Source of the DNA: Photobacterium leiognathi
Lineage (GTDB): Bacteria; Pseudomonadota; Gammaproteobacteria; Enterobacterales; Vibrionaceae
Assembly: GCF_030685535.1 (NCBI RefSeq)
Contig: NZ_CP131599.1
Span: forward strand, 1,240,001-1,304,000
DNA length: 64,000 bases
Direction of reading: 5' to 3'
Positions 25,855 to 35,190 of the stretch are shown piece after piece; within the stretch, counting starts at the first letter, position 1; every line of letters starts with the position of its first letter. The translations under genes were made by a program, and so were the position numbers. The notes under the pieces were generated by a model. That model had not been told where the DNA came from. It did no database searches and worked only from the letters and a program-made list of their open reading frames with translations.

Positions 25855-27759
25855 TCACTTTCGTGGTGGAAAATTAATCAACTCACCATCAGCAGTTAAA
25901 ATATCTATCTTTTTAGGTGCGCCATCGTCCGTTAAATACAGCTCTCCAATAGCGCTACGGTTAACCAAACGGTGACTACCAGCAACATTTGGATCGCGCT
26001 TTTCGATAAGTAACTTTTTACGCTTAGTGAACCAGTTCAACGGGGAATGTGGACTGTATAACGCTCTATCCATCGCATCACAAAAACGCAGTAAGCGATT
26101 CGGAAATTCATTCTTAAAGCCACTACAAGTGATCTGGTAAATATGGAACTTACCTTTGTGATTACGCAAAGTAATGTCGTACGCAAACGAGTAATGCACA
26201 TCACCCGATAAAATAATAAAGTTCGTCGGTGTTTTGGTATGGGTAAAAATGCTGAGCAAAGTATTAGCAGAGCCCGGATGTGCCATCCAGTTTTCAGCAT
26301 CAACCAATAAAGGTTGTCCTATCCATGTCATCATGCGTTGCAAGGTTTCAATGAACTTGACACCGAACATAGGCGCAGCAGAGACAATGATCACCGCAGG
26401 TTCATTTAATAGCTCTTGCTGGAACTCTGTCATGGCTTCCCAATCCATTAAACCTGATGGACGGTTATCATTCGATTCAGAACGCCAACGACGTGTACGG
26501 GTATCTAATACCACCATTTTAGGTGTTGTCGGAATAGTATAATGCCACTGTTCAAACTGATTAAGACGAGCAATAAAGCTGTCTTGGGTTTCATTGCACG
26601 GCATAGCAAAATACCGTCTCGCATCATCTATGAAAGTTGGTTCAAACTTTTCAGGAGCATTTCCCCACGCCTGACATAACCAATAACTCATTAAAGCGTT
26701 ACCGATAATACGGCGAGAGAACAAGTTATCAAATGCGGCCTTCTCCCAACGTCGGTTTAATTGATAATCATCCGTAATATCGTGATCATCAAAAATCATA
26801 TAAGTAGGAATATGAGCAAATAAGCGTTGAACTTGTGGCAAACCTTGGATGAAATCATCCATGATCATGCTTTCTTTTTCCCACTGTTGACGCCATTTCA
26901 AGGCTACTTGTTCACCACCACAGATAAAATGCTGTTTAGCAAAACGTTCACGATCAACGTATTGCCATAGTGTTGGCGACCACACCAATAAGTACATAGC
27001 AAAATATTCGCTAAAACTGATCAGGTGATTTTCACACTCTCGTGAACTAAATATAGGCACAACACGATTGGGTATTAATTTACCTAACCATGTTTGATCA
27101 ATATAAGTCGGTAGTATTTTCTCTCGACCATAAAAATGATGAGGATGGCTATAAAGCGCATCAGTATCAGCAATACAAGCTTGCTCAAATGTCTCTTTAG
27201 GCAATCCTAGTAACTGAACAACTTGCTCAATAGCATCCAGTGTTGGCCCTGCCACATGATCAGCATAGATTTGATCGCCACTCATCATTAATAAGCTCGG
27301 ACGATCTAAAATCTCAAGCCCTTCAACCTTGCTATCAGCAGTAACAAGGCTGTCTTTACTCGGGTAATGCGGATTTCGACATGAGCCATGTAACACATAA
27401 TCCGCTTTAGTATTAATAACAAAACTAATAGCAGATTCATTTTGATAAGTTAATGATGGGATCAGTTTTGTCAGCGAGCCATGCTGTGTCACCAACTGAT
27501 AAGACAAAGGCGTATTAACAGGAAATTGTCCTACAAACTGCGCCAATACCACCCATGCTTTCTCACCAATTTGAATTTGATGCTCATCTGCAATCACGGC
27601 TTGATAGCAAGGTTCACTCTCATCTTGTTGATATAAATAAAACGTTGCATCTAAACGCTCGGTGGTAACAAACCACAATACCAACTGTGAGGCAGTTGCT
27701 TTACGCAAAATTGGCCCTGCAATAATTAGCGGCAAGGCGGATGCTGACGTTTCTTTCAT
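25855..27759 (-). CDS. PhoD-like phosphatase family protein
   Basis: About 634 residues from ATG 27759 or 27762, with GAGAAG upstream. The metallophosphatase core is visible as DYVLHGSCRNPH, LLMMSGDQIYADHVAG, YMIFDDHDITDDY and FIILSGDVHYSF, the Asp/His clusters that bind metal in PhoD-type enzymes. No signal peptide is seen, unlike the Tat-exported alkaline phosphatase PhoD, so it is likely cytoplasmic. The substrate is unknown. It is followed by no clear terminator. Confidence 0.85.
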   Translation of the reverse strand: MKETSASALPLIIAGPILRKATASQLVLWFVTTERLDATFYLYQQDESEPCYQAVIADEHQIQIGEKAWVVLAQFVGQFPVNTPLSYQLVTQHGSLTKLIPSLTYQNESAISFVINTKADYVLHGSCRNPHYPSKDSLVTADSKVEGLEILDRPSLLMMSGDQIYADHVAGPTLDAIEQVVQLLGLPKETFEQACIADTDALYSHPHHFYGREKILPTYIDQTWLGKLIPNRVVPIFSSRECENHLISFSEYFAMYLLVWSPTLWQYVDRERFAKQHFICGGEQVALKWRQQWEKESMIMDDFIQGLPQVQRLFAHIPTYMIFDDHDITDDYQLNRRWEKAAFDNLFSRRIIGNALMSYWLCQAWGNAPEKFEPTFIDDARRYFAMPCNETQDSFIARLNQFEQWHYTIPTTPKMVVLDTRTRRWRSESNDNRPSGLMDWEAMTEFQQELLNEPAVIIVSAAPMFGVKFIETLQRMMTWIGQPLLVDAENWMAHPGSANTLLSIFTHTKTPTNFIILSGDVHYSFAYDITLRNHKGKFHIYQITCSGFKNEFPNRLLRFCDAMDRALYSPHSPLNWFTKRKKLLIEKRDPNVAGSHRLVNRSAIGELYLTDDGAPKKIDILTADGELINFPPRK

Positions 27760-27834
27760 CATTTCACTTCTCAACTACATAGCGATGTGTTCACCACATC
27801 AACATAAAAACTCAATCAATAAGAAACAATAGGG

Positions 27835-28713
27835 CTACTGAGCAAACATGGATTTCAGTTCATTTTGGATCCATTGTAAAACAGGGCCTGTGCCGCGATC
27901 ACGACGCTTCACAACCCCCATTTCAATCCATTGTGAAGCCGGGATATTCTCCATTGACAGCTTTACCACATCTTCTGAAAAGAATTCATTAGTAAATACA
28001 TGATCGGGAACAAATGCCCACCCCATATTGCGCATCACAAAGGAGGTAATGGAATAGTAACTGTCAATATGCCAATAATTCGCTGATAACGCTTCACTGT
28101 GATGATGACCGCTACGATCACAGATCAAAAATTGTCGATGTTGACTTAATTGCTGCACAGTAGGTGCTGCTGTTTGCGCCAAAGGATGGTTTTTTCCCAC
28201 AATTAACGATGAGTTAAATTCACAAATAGGCGTAAATTCTAAACTGCTAGGTAACATTTTACTGAAAAACAAAATACCAATATCAGCCAACTGTTCATCT
28301 ACACGAGTTGCAATATCATCTTTCGAGCCATTAATAATGGTTAACTTTAATAGGGGAAATGTCTCGGATACATGCTGAAAGAACTCTTCAAATGCTGTGA
28401 GCGGTGACGCTTCATCCATCGCTATTGTCAGGGTCACTTCTTCACCTTTGGTTAAGGTTAATGCGCGTGATTGCAAGCGATCGCATTGGGCTAATACGAC
28501 TTTTGCCTCTTCATACATTTGCTGACCTTCAGGAGTCAGAACCGGTAATCTTGCACTACGATCGAATAATTCAAACCCTAAATCTGCCTCTAGGTTACTA
28601 ATTGCAGTGCTGATCCGTGACTGTGCTTTACCTAACCGACGAGCTGCCGCCGAAAAAGACCCTTGTTGTACTGAAATAACAAAGGCATTGAGTTGATCTA
28701 ATGTCCAATCCAT
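27835..28713 (-). CDS. LysR-family regulator divergent from MATE pump
   Basis: 292 residues from ATG 28713. The frame is open 37 codons further upstream, but those codons would reach into the divergent promoter, and MDWTLDQLNAFVISVQQGSF is the normal LysR start. The helix-turn-helix follows (AARRLGKAQSRISTAISNLE). It is divergent from the MATE gene at 28835, 121 bp away, and probably regulates it (inference). Confidence 0.9.
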   Translation of the reverse strand: MDWTLDQLNAFVISVQQGSFSAAARRLGKAQSRISTAISNLEADLGFELFDRSARLPVLTPEGQQMYEEAKVVLAQCDRLQSRALTLTKGEEVTLTIAMDEASPLTAFEEFFQHVSETFPLLKLTIINGSKDDIATRVDEQLADIGILFFSKMLPSSLEFTPICEFNSSLIVGKNHPLAQTAAPTVQQLSQHRQFLICDRSGHHHSEALSANYWHIDSYYSITSFVMRNMGWAFVPDHVFTNEFFSEDVVKLSMENIPASQWIEMGVVKRRDRGTGPVLQWIQNELKSMFAQ

Positions 28714-28834
28714 AAAATCAATCCATCCGATAATCAGATATTTAATATCTTTGAGCAATCTAATATTCGGGGATAATACATCTATTCCCAGCAACTGAAT
28801 AGTATGTGGGTAGACCATTTTCACGAGAATATTT

Positions 28835-30217
28835 ATGCAAAGCTCCTCGTTTATTCTTTCATCGAATAATATTTCGAAAAATTTTTGGCGTTACACCATC
28901 CCTTCCGTGGCCGCAATGTTGGTAAACGGGCTATATCAGATAGTAGATGGGATCTTTGTTGGTCACTATGTAGGCTATCAAGGACTGGCTGCCATCAATA
29001 TGGCATGGCCTATCACATTTGTACTATCAGGATTAGGCTTGATGATCGGTATAGGCAGTGGCACGTTAATTTCCATTGCTCGTGGTGAGCAAAGCATGAC
29101 TAACGCCCAACGTGCCTTTAATACGGGTTTGATCTTAACTTTTATTATTAGTTGCCTCTCATTCGCCGCATTTGCGTTTTTCGGCGGCTACTTTTTACAA
29201 CTGCAAGGCGCGCAGCAAGACATTAAACACCTTGCTTTAGACTATGTATCAACCTTTGGTAATGCCGCATTTATTACAGTATTAGCTAGTGCGATGCCAA
29301 TGTTGATCCGCAATGACGATAGCCCGAAAATTGCTACCGCTTTGTTGGTGATCGGTGCGCTCACTAACATTGTGCTAGATTACGTATTTCTAGGCCTTAT
29401 GGATTGGGAGTTAAAAGGCGCTGCGATTGCGACCTTAATTGCCCAAGGAATAACTTGTGTAGGCGGTTTAATTTACTTCTGCTCTCAATATTCAACATTG
29501 AAGCTTAAGATCTCATTGCCTCAATTTTCATGGTCTGAAAGTCAGAAGATCATGTCATTAGGCTCATCAGCATTGATCATGTACCTCTATGGTAGCTTTG
29601 TAGTGGCACTGCATAACTACCAATTCATGGTTTATGGTACAGAGTTAACTGTCGGTGCTTTTGCCATTGTTGGTTATATGATGACAATGTACTACTTGGT
29701 TGCAGAAGGGATTGGTGAAGGCTTACAACCACCAGTGAGTTATTACTATGGCGCTAAAAAGCCCCAATATATTCGCCAAACCTTAATTTTAGCAATGAAA
29801 ACCACTGTAATTGCAGGTATTGCATGGTTCTTGTTATTAACAAGTTTCCCATCAACACTGATTAGTTTGTTCAATAACAGCAATAGCTCACTGACACTTG
29901 AAGCCACTCAAGGTATTCGTTTACACCTGTTTGCTATGTTCTTAGATGGTTTTATTGTATTAGCGACCATGTATTTTATGTCGGTGAATCAAGCATCAAA
30001 AGCCTTGGTTATTTCAATCAGCAACATGCTTATCCAGTTACCGTTCTTGTATTTCCTACCAAAATTTCTTGGTGTTGCTGGGGTCTGGTTAACAATGCCA
30101 ATCTCCACCATGGTATTAAGTGTGGTGGTAGGAGCGATAGTATGGAAAGACATTAATCAACGCTGTAGCAATCATGATGATTCAGACTTAGTACCAGCAC
30201 AGTTAATCGAAGAGTAA
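28835..30217 (+). CDS. MATE-family multidrug efflux transporter
   Basis: 460 residues with twelve predicted membrane helices in two related halves (SVAAMLVNGLYQIVDGIFVG begins the first, IMSLGSSALIMYLYGSF the second). It exports cationic drugs or metabolites in exchange for Na+ or H+. The sequence belongs to the DinF/VcmA-like MATE group (LAAINMAWPITFVLSGLGLM). It is the only gene on its transcript, divergent from a LysR gene, with a terminator downstream. Confidence 0.93.
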   Translation: MQSSSFILSSNNISKNFWRYTIPSVAAMLVNGLYQIVDGIFVGHYVGYQGLAAINMAWPITFVLSGLGLMIGIGSGTLISIARGEQSMTNAQRAFNTGLILTFIISCLSFAAFAFFGGYFLQLQGAQQDIKHLALDYVSTFGNAAFITVLASAMPMLIRNDDSPKIATALLVIGALTNIVLDYVFLGLMDWELKGAAIATLIAQGITCVGGLIYFCSQYSTLKLKISLPQFSWSESQKIMSLGSSALIMYLYGSFVVALHNYQFMVYGTELTVGAFAIVGYMMTMYYLVAEGIGEGLQPPVSYYYGAKKPQYIRQTLILAMKTTVIAGIAWFLLLTSFPSTLISLFNNSNSSLTLEATQGIRLHLFAMFLDGFIVLATMYFMSVNQASKALVISISNMLIQLPFLYFLPKFLGVAGVWLTMPISTMVLSVVVGAIVWKDINQRCSNHDDSDLVPAQLIEE

Positions 30218-30231
30218 ACGCTAGATACAAC

Positions 30232-30285
30232 AACGCATCAGCACCTTCTTTATATAAAGTAAGACGGTACTGATGCGTTTCTTTT
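30232..30285 (+). terminator. Terminator of the MATE gene
   Basis: AACGCATCAG (30232-30241) pairs with CTGATGCGTT (30270-30279), followed by TTCTTTT. Confidence 0.75.
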
Positions 30286-30294
30286 ATTTCACTG

Positions 30295-30954
30295 TTAAGC
30301 CAATATTTGCTTTAACCAAACCGCAATATCATTAATTTGAGGCATGCATACTTGGTGCTCCATAGGATAAACACGCCAGTTAGGTTGGTAACCTGCTTTA
30401 ATTAAATCATCTCTCGCCATTTCACCTAATAGCGGCAGGACAACAGGATCATAACTACCATGCATGATCTCAATCGGGATCTGACGATTGGCTTCACTGT
30501 ACTGAATAATATGCGCTGTTGGGAAATACGTTGATAATGCCAATAAGCCTGCTAATGGTTTAGAAAAACATAACGCTGCATGGTAAACCACAGCGCCACC
30601 TTGAGAAAAACCAGCCAGCACAATGCGTTCCGATGGAATACCTCGGCTAATTTCACGCTCAACTAAATCAATCACACGCTGTGCTGATTGCATTAATTGT
30701 TCATCATTTAGCTTACGAGAAACATCCAAAGAGATAATGTCGTACCATGCTGGCATCTCCATACCACCATTAATAGTGACGGGTATTGATGGTGAATGTG
30801 GAAAGATAAATCGGATCGGAGAATCTTGTGCTAATTTTAATTCTGGTAAAATCGCTTCAAAATCATGCCCATTAGAACCTAACCCATGCAGCCAAATAAC
30901 AGTGGCTGTCGCTGTTACATTTGGCTCGACTTCAACACAAGATAAATATTCCAC
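30295..30954 (-). CDS. Carboxylesterase/phospholipase-family hydrolase
   Basis: 219 residues of the esterase family related to acyl-protein thioesterase. WLHGLGSNGHDFE is the oxyanion region, the nucleophile is in LAGFSQGGAVVYHA, and the Asp and His are in HGSYDPVVLP and PMEHQVCM. The frame is open to 31008, but GTG at 30954 follows a perfect GGAG site at ideal distance, so it is the better start. It lies 50 bp downstream of the solute-binding-protein gene and may be on the same transcript. Substrate is unknown. Confidence 0.88.
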   Translation of the reverse strand: MEYLSCVEVEPNVTATATVIWLHGLGSNGHDFEAILPELKLAQDSPIRFIFPHSPSIPVTINGGMEMPAWYDIISLDVSRKLNDEQLMQSAQRVIDLVEREISRGIPSERIVLAGFSQGGAVVYHAALCFSKPLAGLLALSTYFPTAHIIQYSEANRQIPIEIMHGSYDPVVLPLLGEMARDDLIKAGYQPNWRVYPMEHQVCMPQINDIAVWLKQILA

Positions 30955-31004
30955 TTTGGTCTCCTTTCTCTCTTTTCTATACACTAAGTGCTCACATATC
31001 ACAT

Positions 31005-32276
31005 TCACATTGCTGATTTAACCGCACGAGATAAACGCATTGCTGCGGCTTTCGGATCGGCAGTAGGATCATCAAAGAAGTGGCTGACTACATCAATAAT
31101 GGCACTTTGTACGTCACTAGATGTCGCTAAATTATGAGAAAAGCTAGGGACAAGCGCACTATTTTTTGCTGCAATCTTAAATGCTTGCATTGATGCTAAC
31201 GAACAAGCATCGTAATCGGTTAACGGCACATCCTGCCGTACCGGGATAGAACCTTTGTATAAACTAAAATCACGTTGGAACGACGGTGTTAGTAAGGTTC
31301 TTGCTAAATCTTGCTGGGCGATTTTATCTTGCTCATTTCCTTTTAGTTTAAAGAAAGTGATAGTGTCGAGATTATAAGAAAACATACCCTGCGTTCCCGG
31401 CACAGGAACACATAAATAGTCTTTCCCAGCGACTTTATTCTCGCTAGCAAATTCGCCTTTTGCCCAATCTCCCATGATTTGCATCGCCGCTTGATCGTGG
31501 ATCAACATTTCTGTTGCTTGGTTCCAGCGACGCCCCGTTGAATCAGGATCAACGTATTGTTTCATGCGTTTGAATTGGCGAAAAACCTCTACCATTTTAG
31601 CATCACTAAGTGCTGTTAAATCCAATTCGACAAAGGCTTTCATGTAACCTTGCGCACCCAATACACTTAACGCTACCGCTTCAAATAAGGTTGCGTCTTG
31701 CCATGCTTCACCACCATGAGCTAATGGTACAAACCCTGCTGCTTTTATTTTATCCGCAGCAACGAAAAATTCCGCGAGCGTGGTTGGCACTTTGGCACTA
31801 GCTAATTTAAAGATATGTGGATTGATCCAAAGCCAGTTTACACGGTGCAACGTCACTGGCGCTGCAACATAGTGACCGTCATATTTCACCAGTTGTAAAT
31901 CATTCACGATCGCTTCAACTTCAGGTAACAACACACTATCCCATTGTTCTTGCTCTGCAATCGCATCTAATGAGGTAAGAAAGCCTAATCGTCCCCACTC
32001 TTGAATGTCTTGCCCTTTTAACTGCGCCGCCGTCGGTGGATTACCTGAAATAGCACGCATTTTTAATACCGTCATGGCACTTTGACCACCACCACCAGCA
32101 ATCGCAAAGTTTTTCCAATAATGTCCATTGGTTTCCATGCGTTTTTTAAGCACGCCGACTGCATTGGATTCACCTTTAGATGTCCACCAATGCAGTACCT
32201 CAATCGTACCTTCAGCCATACTCTGCTGACTTAACAACAGTAAGAATAAACTTGCGCCCCAGTGTTTAATCTTCAT
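31005..32276 (-). CDS. Sugar-type ABC solute-binding protein, orphan
   Basis: 423 residues with a Sec signal peptide (LLLLSQQSMA|EGTIEV). Typical family-1 solute-binding motifs include VLHWWTSKGE and GGGGQSAMTVLKMRA near the start and GDWAKGEFASE in the C-terminal lobe. It resembles glucose/mannose-type binding proteins (GtsA-like). No permease or ATPase gene is in the window. It lies directly after the histidine kinase gene (22 bp), so it may feed a sensor rather than a transporter (inference). ATG 32276 is chosen for its GAGG at six bases; three upstream starts are possible. Confidence 0.88.
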   Translation of the reverse strand: MKIKHWGASLFLLLLSQQSMAEGTIEVLHWWTSKGESNAVGVLKKRMETNGHYWKNFAIAGGGGQSAMTVLKMRAISGNPPTAAQLKGQDIQEWGRLGFLTSLDAIAEQEQWDSVLLPEVEAIVNDLQLVKYDGHYVAAPVTLHRVNWLWINPHIFKLASAKVPTTLAEFFVAADKIKAAGFVPLAHGGEAWQDATLFEAVALSVLGAQGYMKAFVELDLTALSDAKMVEVFRQFKRMKQYVDPDSTGRRWNQATEMLIHDQAAMQIMGDWAKGEFASENKVAGKDYLCVPVPGTQGMFSYNLDTITFFKLKGNEQDKIAQQDLARTLLTPSFQRDFSLYKGSIPVRQDVPLTDYDACSLASMQAFKIAAKNSALVPSFSHNLATSSDVQSAIIDVVSHFFDDPTADPKAAAMRLSRAVKSAM

Positions 32277-32297
32277 TTTCATCCTCACCCGATAAGA

Positions 32298-33743
32298 TCA
32301 GGCATTTTTTAATAAGCGAGGCAGTACCACGGTTACCAACAAGCCACCTTTAATGGAGTTTTTAATGGTTAATTTACCGCCATGAGCACGGATAATATTG
32401 CGTGAAATCCCCATTCCTAAACCATGCCCATTACTGTCTGTCGCTAAACGGACATAAGGTTCAAACACCGCTTTGAGTTTATCTTCAGAAATACCATTAC
32501 CTTGATCGTGAATGGTGATAATTAACTGCTCACTACTATCGATAGTAGCGACCACCACGCTTTCGCCGTATTTCACACCATTATCAATTAAATTACTTAA
32601 ACAGCGTTTTAATGCCAATGGCTTCGCTGTGATAGGTAAAATCGGATCTGTAGGCAAAGTCACTTTAATACCATGATGATTGTGCGATTCAGCAATACTT
32701 GTGAGTAAGTGTTCAATATCTACATCTGTCAGGTTTTCATGCAAATCGGTCTCTTTCACACATTGCAGTGCCCCTTTTACCATCATCTCTAACTCATCAA
32801 GATCATGATTAAACTTATCGATTTTCTCATCATCATCAATCAGTTCAGCGCGCAAACGTAAGCGGGTGATCGGGGTTTTCAAATCATGGGAAATGGAGGA
32901 AAACAACTGTTCTCTGTCTTCAATATATTTCCTCAAACGCAGCTGCATGCGGTTAAACGCTTGTGTTGCTGTGACTAACTCGCTCGCCCCTTGCTCTTTC
33001 AGTGGCGGCTGATAAATATCAAGACTTAATGAATTTGCGGCATCAGCTAACTGCTTTAATGGTCGAGTTTGTTTACGCACCATAATGTAGGTAAACAACA
33101 GCAGCAATAAGGTACTAAAGGTTAAAAAGATAAATTGCTGACGAGTAACGATCTCATCTTTCAACATCATGTATGGCGCAGGTAGTAAGGCTGCAATATA
33201 TAGCCACTGATTTTTATCTAGCTCAATTTGCACTACTAAGATCGGAGGATTTAACGGCTCTAAACTTAAGGTGTTATGCACCCAAGAACGTGGTAAATCT
33301 GACAGTAACACATCATTTTTTAAAACGTGTAAGGTTTCTGGGCGTGAGAACTCCACCTGAATATTAGGAAGTTTAGGCAGCTTATCATGTAGCACGGTTT
33401 TAAATACCGAAACCGCCGTTTCCTTTTGCTCGGTATTTTTTATTGGCGCAATATTAATTTCTTCTTCGTTAAACGAGACGAAAAAACGCGTTCCGCCCAT
33501 ATTACGTAACTGTTCAAGAACAATATGACGATACTCTAACGGTAACGATTGGAAGAAATTCACCGTCGAGGCAAACATGGTTGCCATACTGGCAGAAGTG
33601 GATCGTAACCCCTCTAGATCACGTTTTTTAGATTGGGTATACCAAATGCTCGTCGCAATGATTTGAGCAAGAAAAACAGCCAATAAGGTTAACCACAAGG
33701 TGCGAGATACCAAGGATTTTGACCACAATGACTTCCAATTCAT
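32298..33743 (-). CDS. Membrane sensor histidine kinase, EnvZ-like
   Basis: 481 residues. Membrane helix 1 is at about 14-34 (TLWLTLLAVFLAQIIATSIWY), a periplasmic sensor domain of about 165 residues follows, and helix 2 is at about 204-222. HAMP, then the H-box SISHDLKTPITRLR with His286, then N (NLIDNGVKYG), G1 (DQGNGIS) and G2 (GHGLGMGIS) boxes give a complete kinase. It would phosphorylate the response regulator encoded just upstream. The sensor domain could contact the neighbouring binding protein. Confidence 0.92.
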   Translation of the reverse strand: MNWKSLWSKSLVSRTLWLTLLAVFLAQIIATSIWYTQSKKRDLEGLRSTSASMATMFASTVNFFQSLPLEYRHIVLEQLRNMGGTRFFVSFNEEEINIAPIKNTEQKETAVSVFKTVLHDKLPKLPNIQVEFSRPETLHVLKNDVLLSDLPRSWVHNTLSLEPLNPPILVVQIELDKNQWLYIAALLPAPYMMLKDEIVTRQQFIFLTFSTLLLLLFTYIMVRKQTRPLKQLADAANSLSLDIYQPPLKEQGASELVTATQAFNRMQLRLRKYIEDREQLFSSISHDLKTPITRLRLRAELIDDDEKIDKFNHDLDELEMMVKGALQCVKETDLHENLTDVDIEHLLTSIAESHNHHGIKVTLPTDPILPITAKPLALKRCLSNLIDNGVKYGESVVVATIDSSEQLIITIHDQGNGISEDKLKAVFEPYVRLATDSNGHGLGMGISRNIIRAHGGKLTIKNSIKGGLLVTVVLPRLLKNA

Positions 33744-33769
33744 AATTTGCTATTTACCTAACGCTAGAT

Positions 33770-33800
33770 AAAAAAAGTGTGGCGCTATACACCACACTTT
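33770..33800 (-). terminator. Intrinsic terminator between response regulator and kinase genes
   Basis: AAAGTGTGG (33774-33782) pairs with CCACACTTT (33792-33800). On the minus strand T7 follows. It stands inside a three-gene array with the same orientation, so it probably reduces but need not abolish readthrough into the kinase and binding-protein genes. Confidence 0.75.
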
Positions 33801-33826
33801 CTTAAATATTCATTTGCCACAGTAGA

Positions 33827-34558
33827 TCATATTTGATCTTCATAACGCACTTCTGCAGTAAAAATATAACCGTTACCACGACTGGTTTTAATTAAACGCT
33901 GTGTACGTCCTTTATCACCCAAACGCTGACGTAATCGACTTAACGCAACATCAATGCCTCGCTCTGAAGGCTGAGCATCTCGCCCTCTTGTCGCGCACGA
34001 GATCGTATCACGATCAAGGATCTCATTAGGTCTTGTTACAAACAACATTAGTAGAGAATAATCACCGCTTGTTAGCTCAAATTCTTCGTTTGTTTGCACA
34101 TCAAGTAAACGGTGTGCAGTGGTGTCTAAACGCCAGTTCGCAAAATAAATAAACTTAGCAACTGAAGGTGATAACTGCACATCAGACGGTTTTATACGAC
34201 GCAGCAGTGCTTTAATTCGCGCCAGCAATTGTCGAGGACTAAACGGCTTAGCAATATAGTCATCGGCACCAATTTCAAGACCAATGATCTGATCCATTTC
34301 ATCAGACACTGCGGTTAGCATAATGATTGGCACATCCGAACTTTTACGAATATGCTGACATAACGTAAAGCCGTCATCCCCAGGCATCATAATATCCAGT
34401 AAGATCAAATCTGGATAACCCGCAGTAAGGCAACGTTTCATTTCCTCACCTTCCGCCGCAGTTTGTACCTCAAAACCATTTTTGGTTAGGTACTCCTCCA
34501 GTAGTTCACGGATTTCTTTGTCATCATCCACGACAAGAACTTGTTTAGAAATGCTCAT
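33827..34558 (-). CDS. OmpR-family response regulator
   Basis: 243 residues. The receiver domain has acidic residues at VVDDD and the phosphoacceptor Asp55 in LILLDIMMPGDDG, with the Lys in IAKPF. The DNA-binding winged helix (about 150-240) has the R-x-R-x2 type recognition segment RGIDVALSRLRQRLGDKG and ends in a TSRGNGYIF hairpin. It is partner of the kinase encoded downstream; the likely targets are the nearby binding-protein gene or a distant transporter (inference). Confidence 0.93.
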   Translation of the reverse strand: MSISKQVLVVDDDKEIRELLEEYLTKNGFEVQTAAEGEEMKRCLTAGYPDLILLDIMMPGDDGFTLCQHIRKSSDVPIIMLTAVSDEMDQIIGLEIGADDYIAKPFSPRQLLARIKALLRRIKPSDVQLSPSVAKFIYFANWRLDTTAHRLLDVQTNEEFELTSGDYSLLMLFVTRPNEILDRDTISCATRGRDAQPSERGIDVALSRLRQRLGDKGRTQRLIKTSRGNGYIFTAEVRYEDQI

Positions 34559-34831
34559 TTATTTGACCACCACACAACAATAGGCACATTGATCACGGCT
34601 CATAAAAAAGCAGTGAAATACCACAGTTGACTTTATTATTAGAGATATTTTCTCTTTATTTGACCACTTATTTGTAAAAAAGTCAGCAACTTGCTCTAGA
34701 AGCGAGATCCAGTCGATGCTTTATTGGCAACAAAAAATCCATAACTAAATATTGCAAGGTGGAACATATTAATAATCACTATTAATTTGTATCGAAACCT
34801 TTCAGTATAGTATCGATTGTATCTGTATACA
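34559..34831. other. Upstream region of the response-regulator gene
   Basis: An AT-rich stretch of about 270 bp with no gene. It should contain the promoter for the minus-strand two-component genes. I see no feature strong enough to name. Confidence 0.4.
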
Positions 34832-35103
34832 CATATACCCAAGTGACTTCAAGATGCCTGATTCAGAGCGAAGTCACTGAGTTGAATTCAAGGAAGACAA
34901 CGAAGCGGAATAGCGAGCTCTTTCCAAGTTGTCTGACGCAAGAAGTCGGCTCAGTGATACGCTCCCAAAGGGCGAGCGCCCTTAGCTCTCAGACTTTGTT
35001 AACGATTCTCAATGTAGAACCACTATATCTTCGAATCGTTGCCGCACCTGAAAACTAAGGTCGTCTCGCTGAACACTGCATCTTGACGTTATTTGGCTAT
35101 ATG
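34832..35103. repeat. Inverted-repeat (MITE-like) element of about 272 bp
   Basis: The left end CATATACCCAAGTGACTTC..AAGATGC and the right end, read in reverse, CATATAGCCAAATAACGTC..AAGATGC match closely, so the ends are imperfect inverted repeats about 25 bp long. Inside, further complementary pieces exist (for example AGTCACTGAG against CTCAGTGA). No protein frame fits it. It resembles an interspersed Vibrionaceae/Photobacterium repeat that I recall, but I could not compare it. It has no transposase and would need one supplied elsewhere. Confidence 0.75.
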
Positions 35104-35104
35104 T

Positions 35105-35147
35105 AAAAAAGCCCGTACATCAACAGCACATGGCGTGACATACGGGC
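35105..35147 (-). terminator. Terminator of proXWV
   Basis: GCCCGTA (35111-35117) pairs with TACGGGC (35141-35147); on the minus strand TTTTTT follows the stem at 35105-35110. It lies about 45 bp past the proV stop. Confidence 0.8.
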
Positions 35148-35190
35148 AATGATCATTTTGACCTCTTTAATTAGGCAGCAACAAAGTTAC

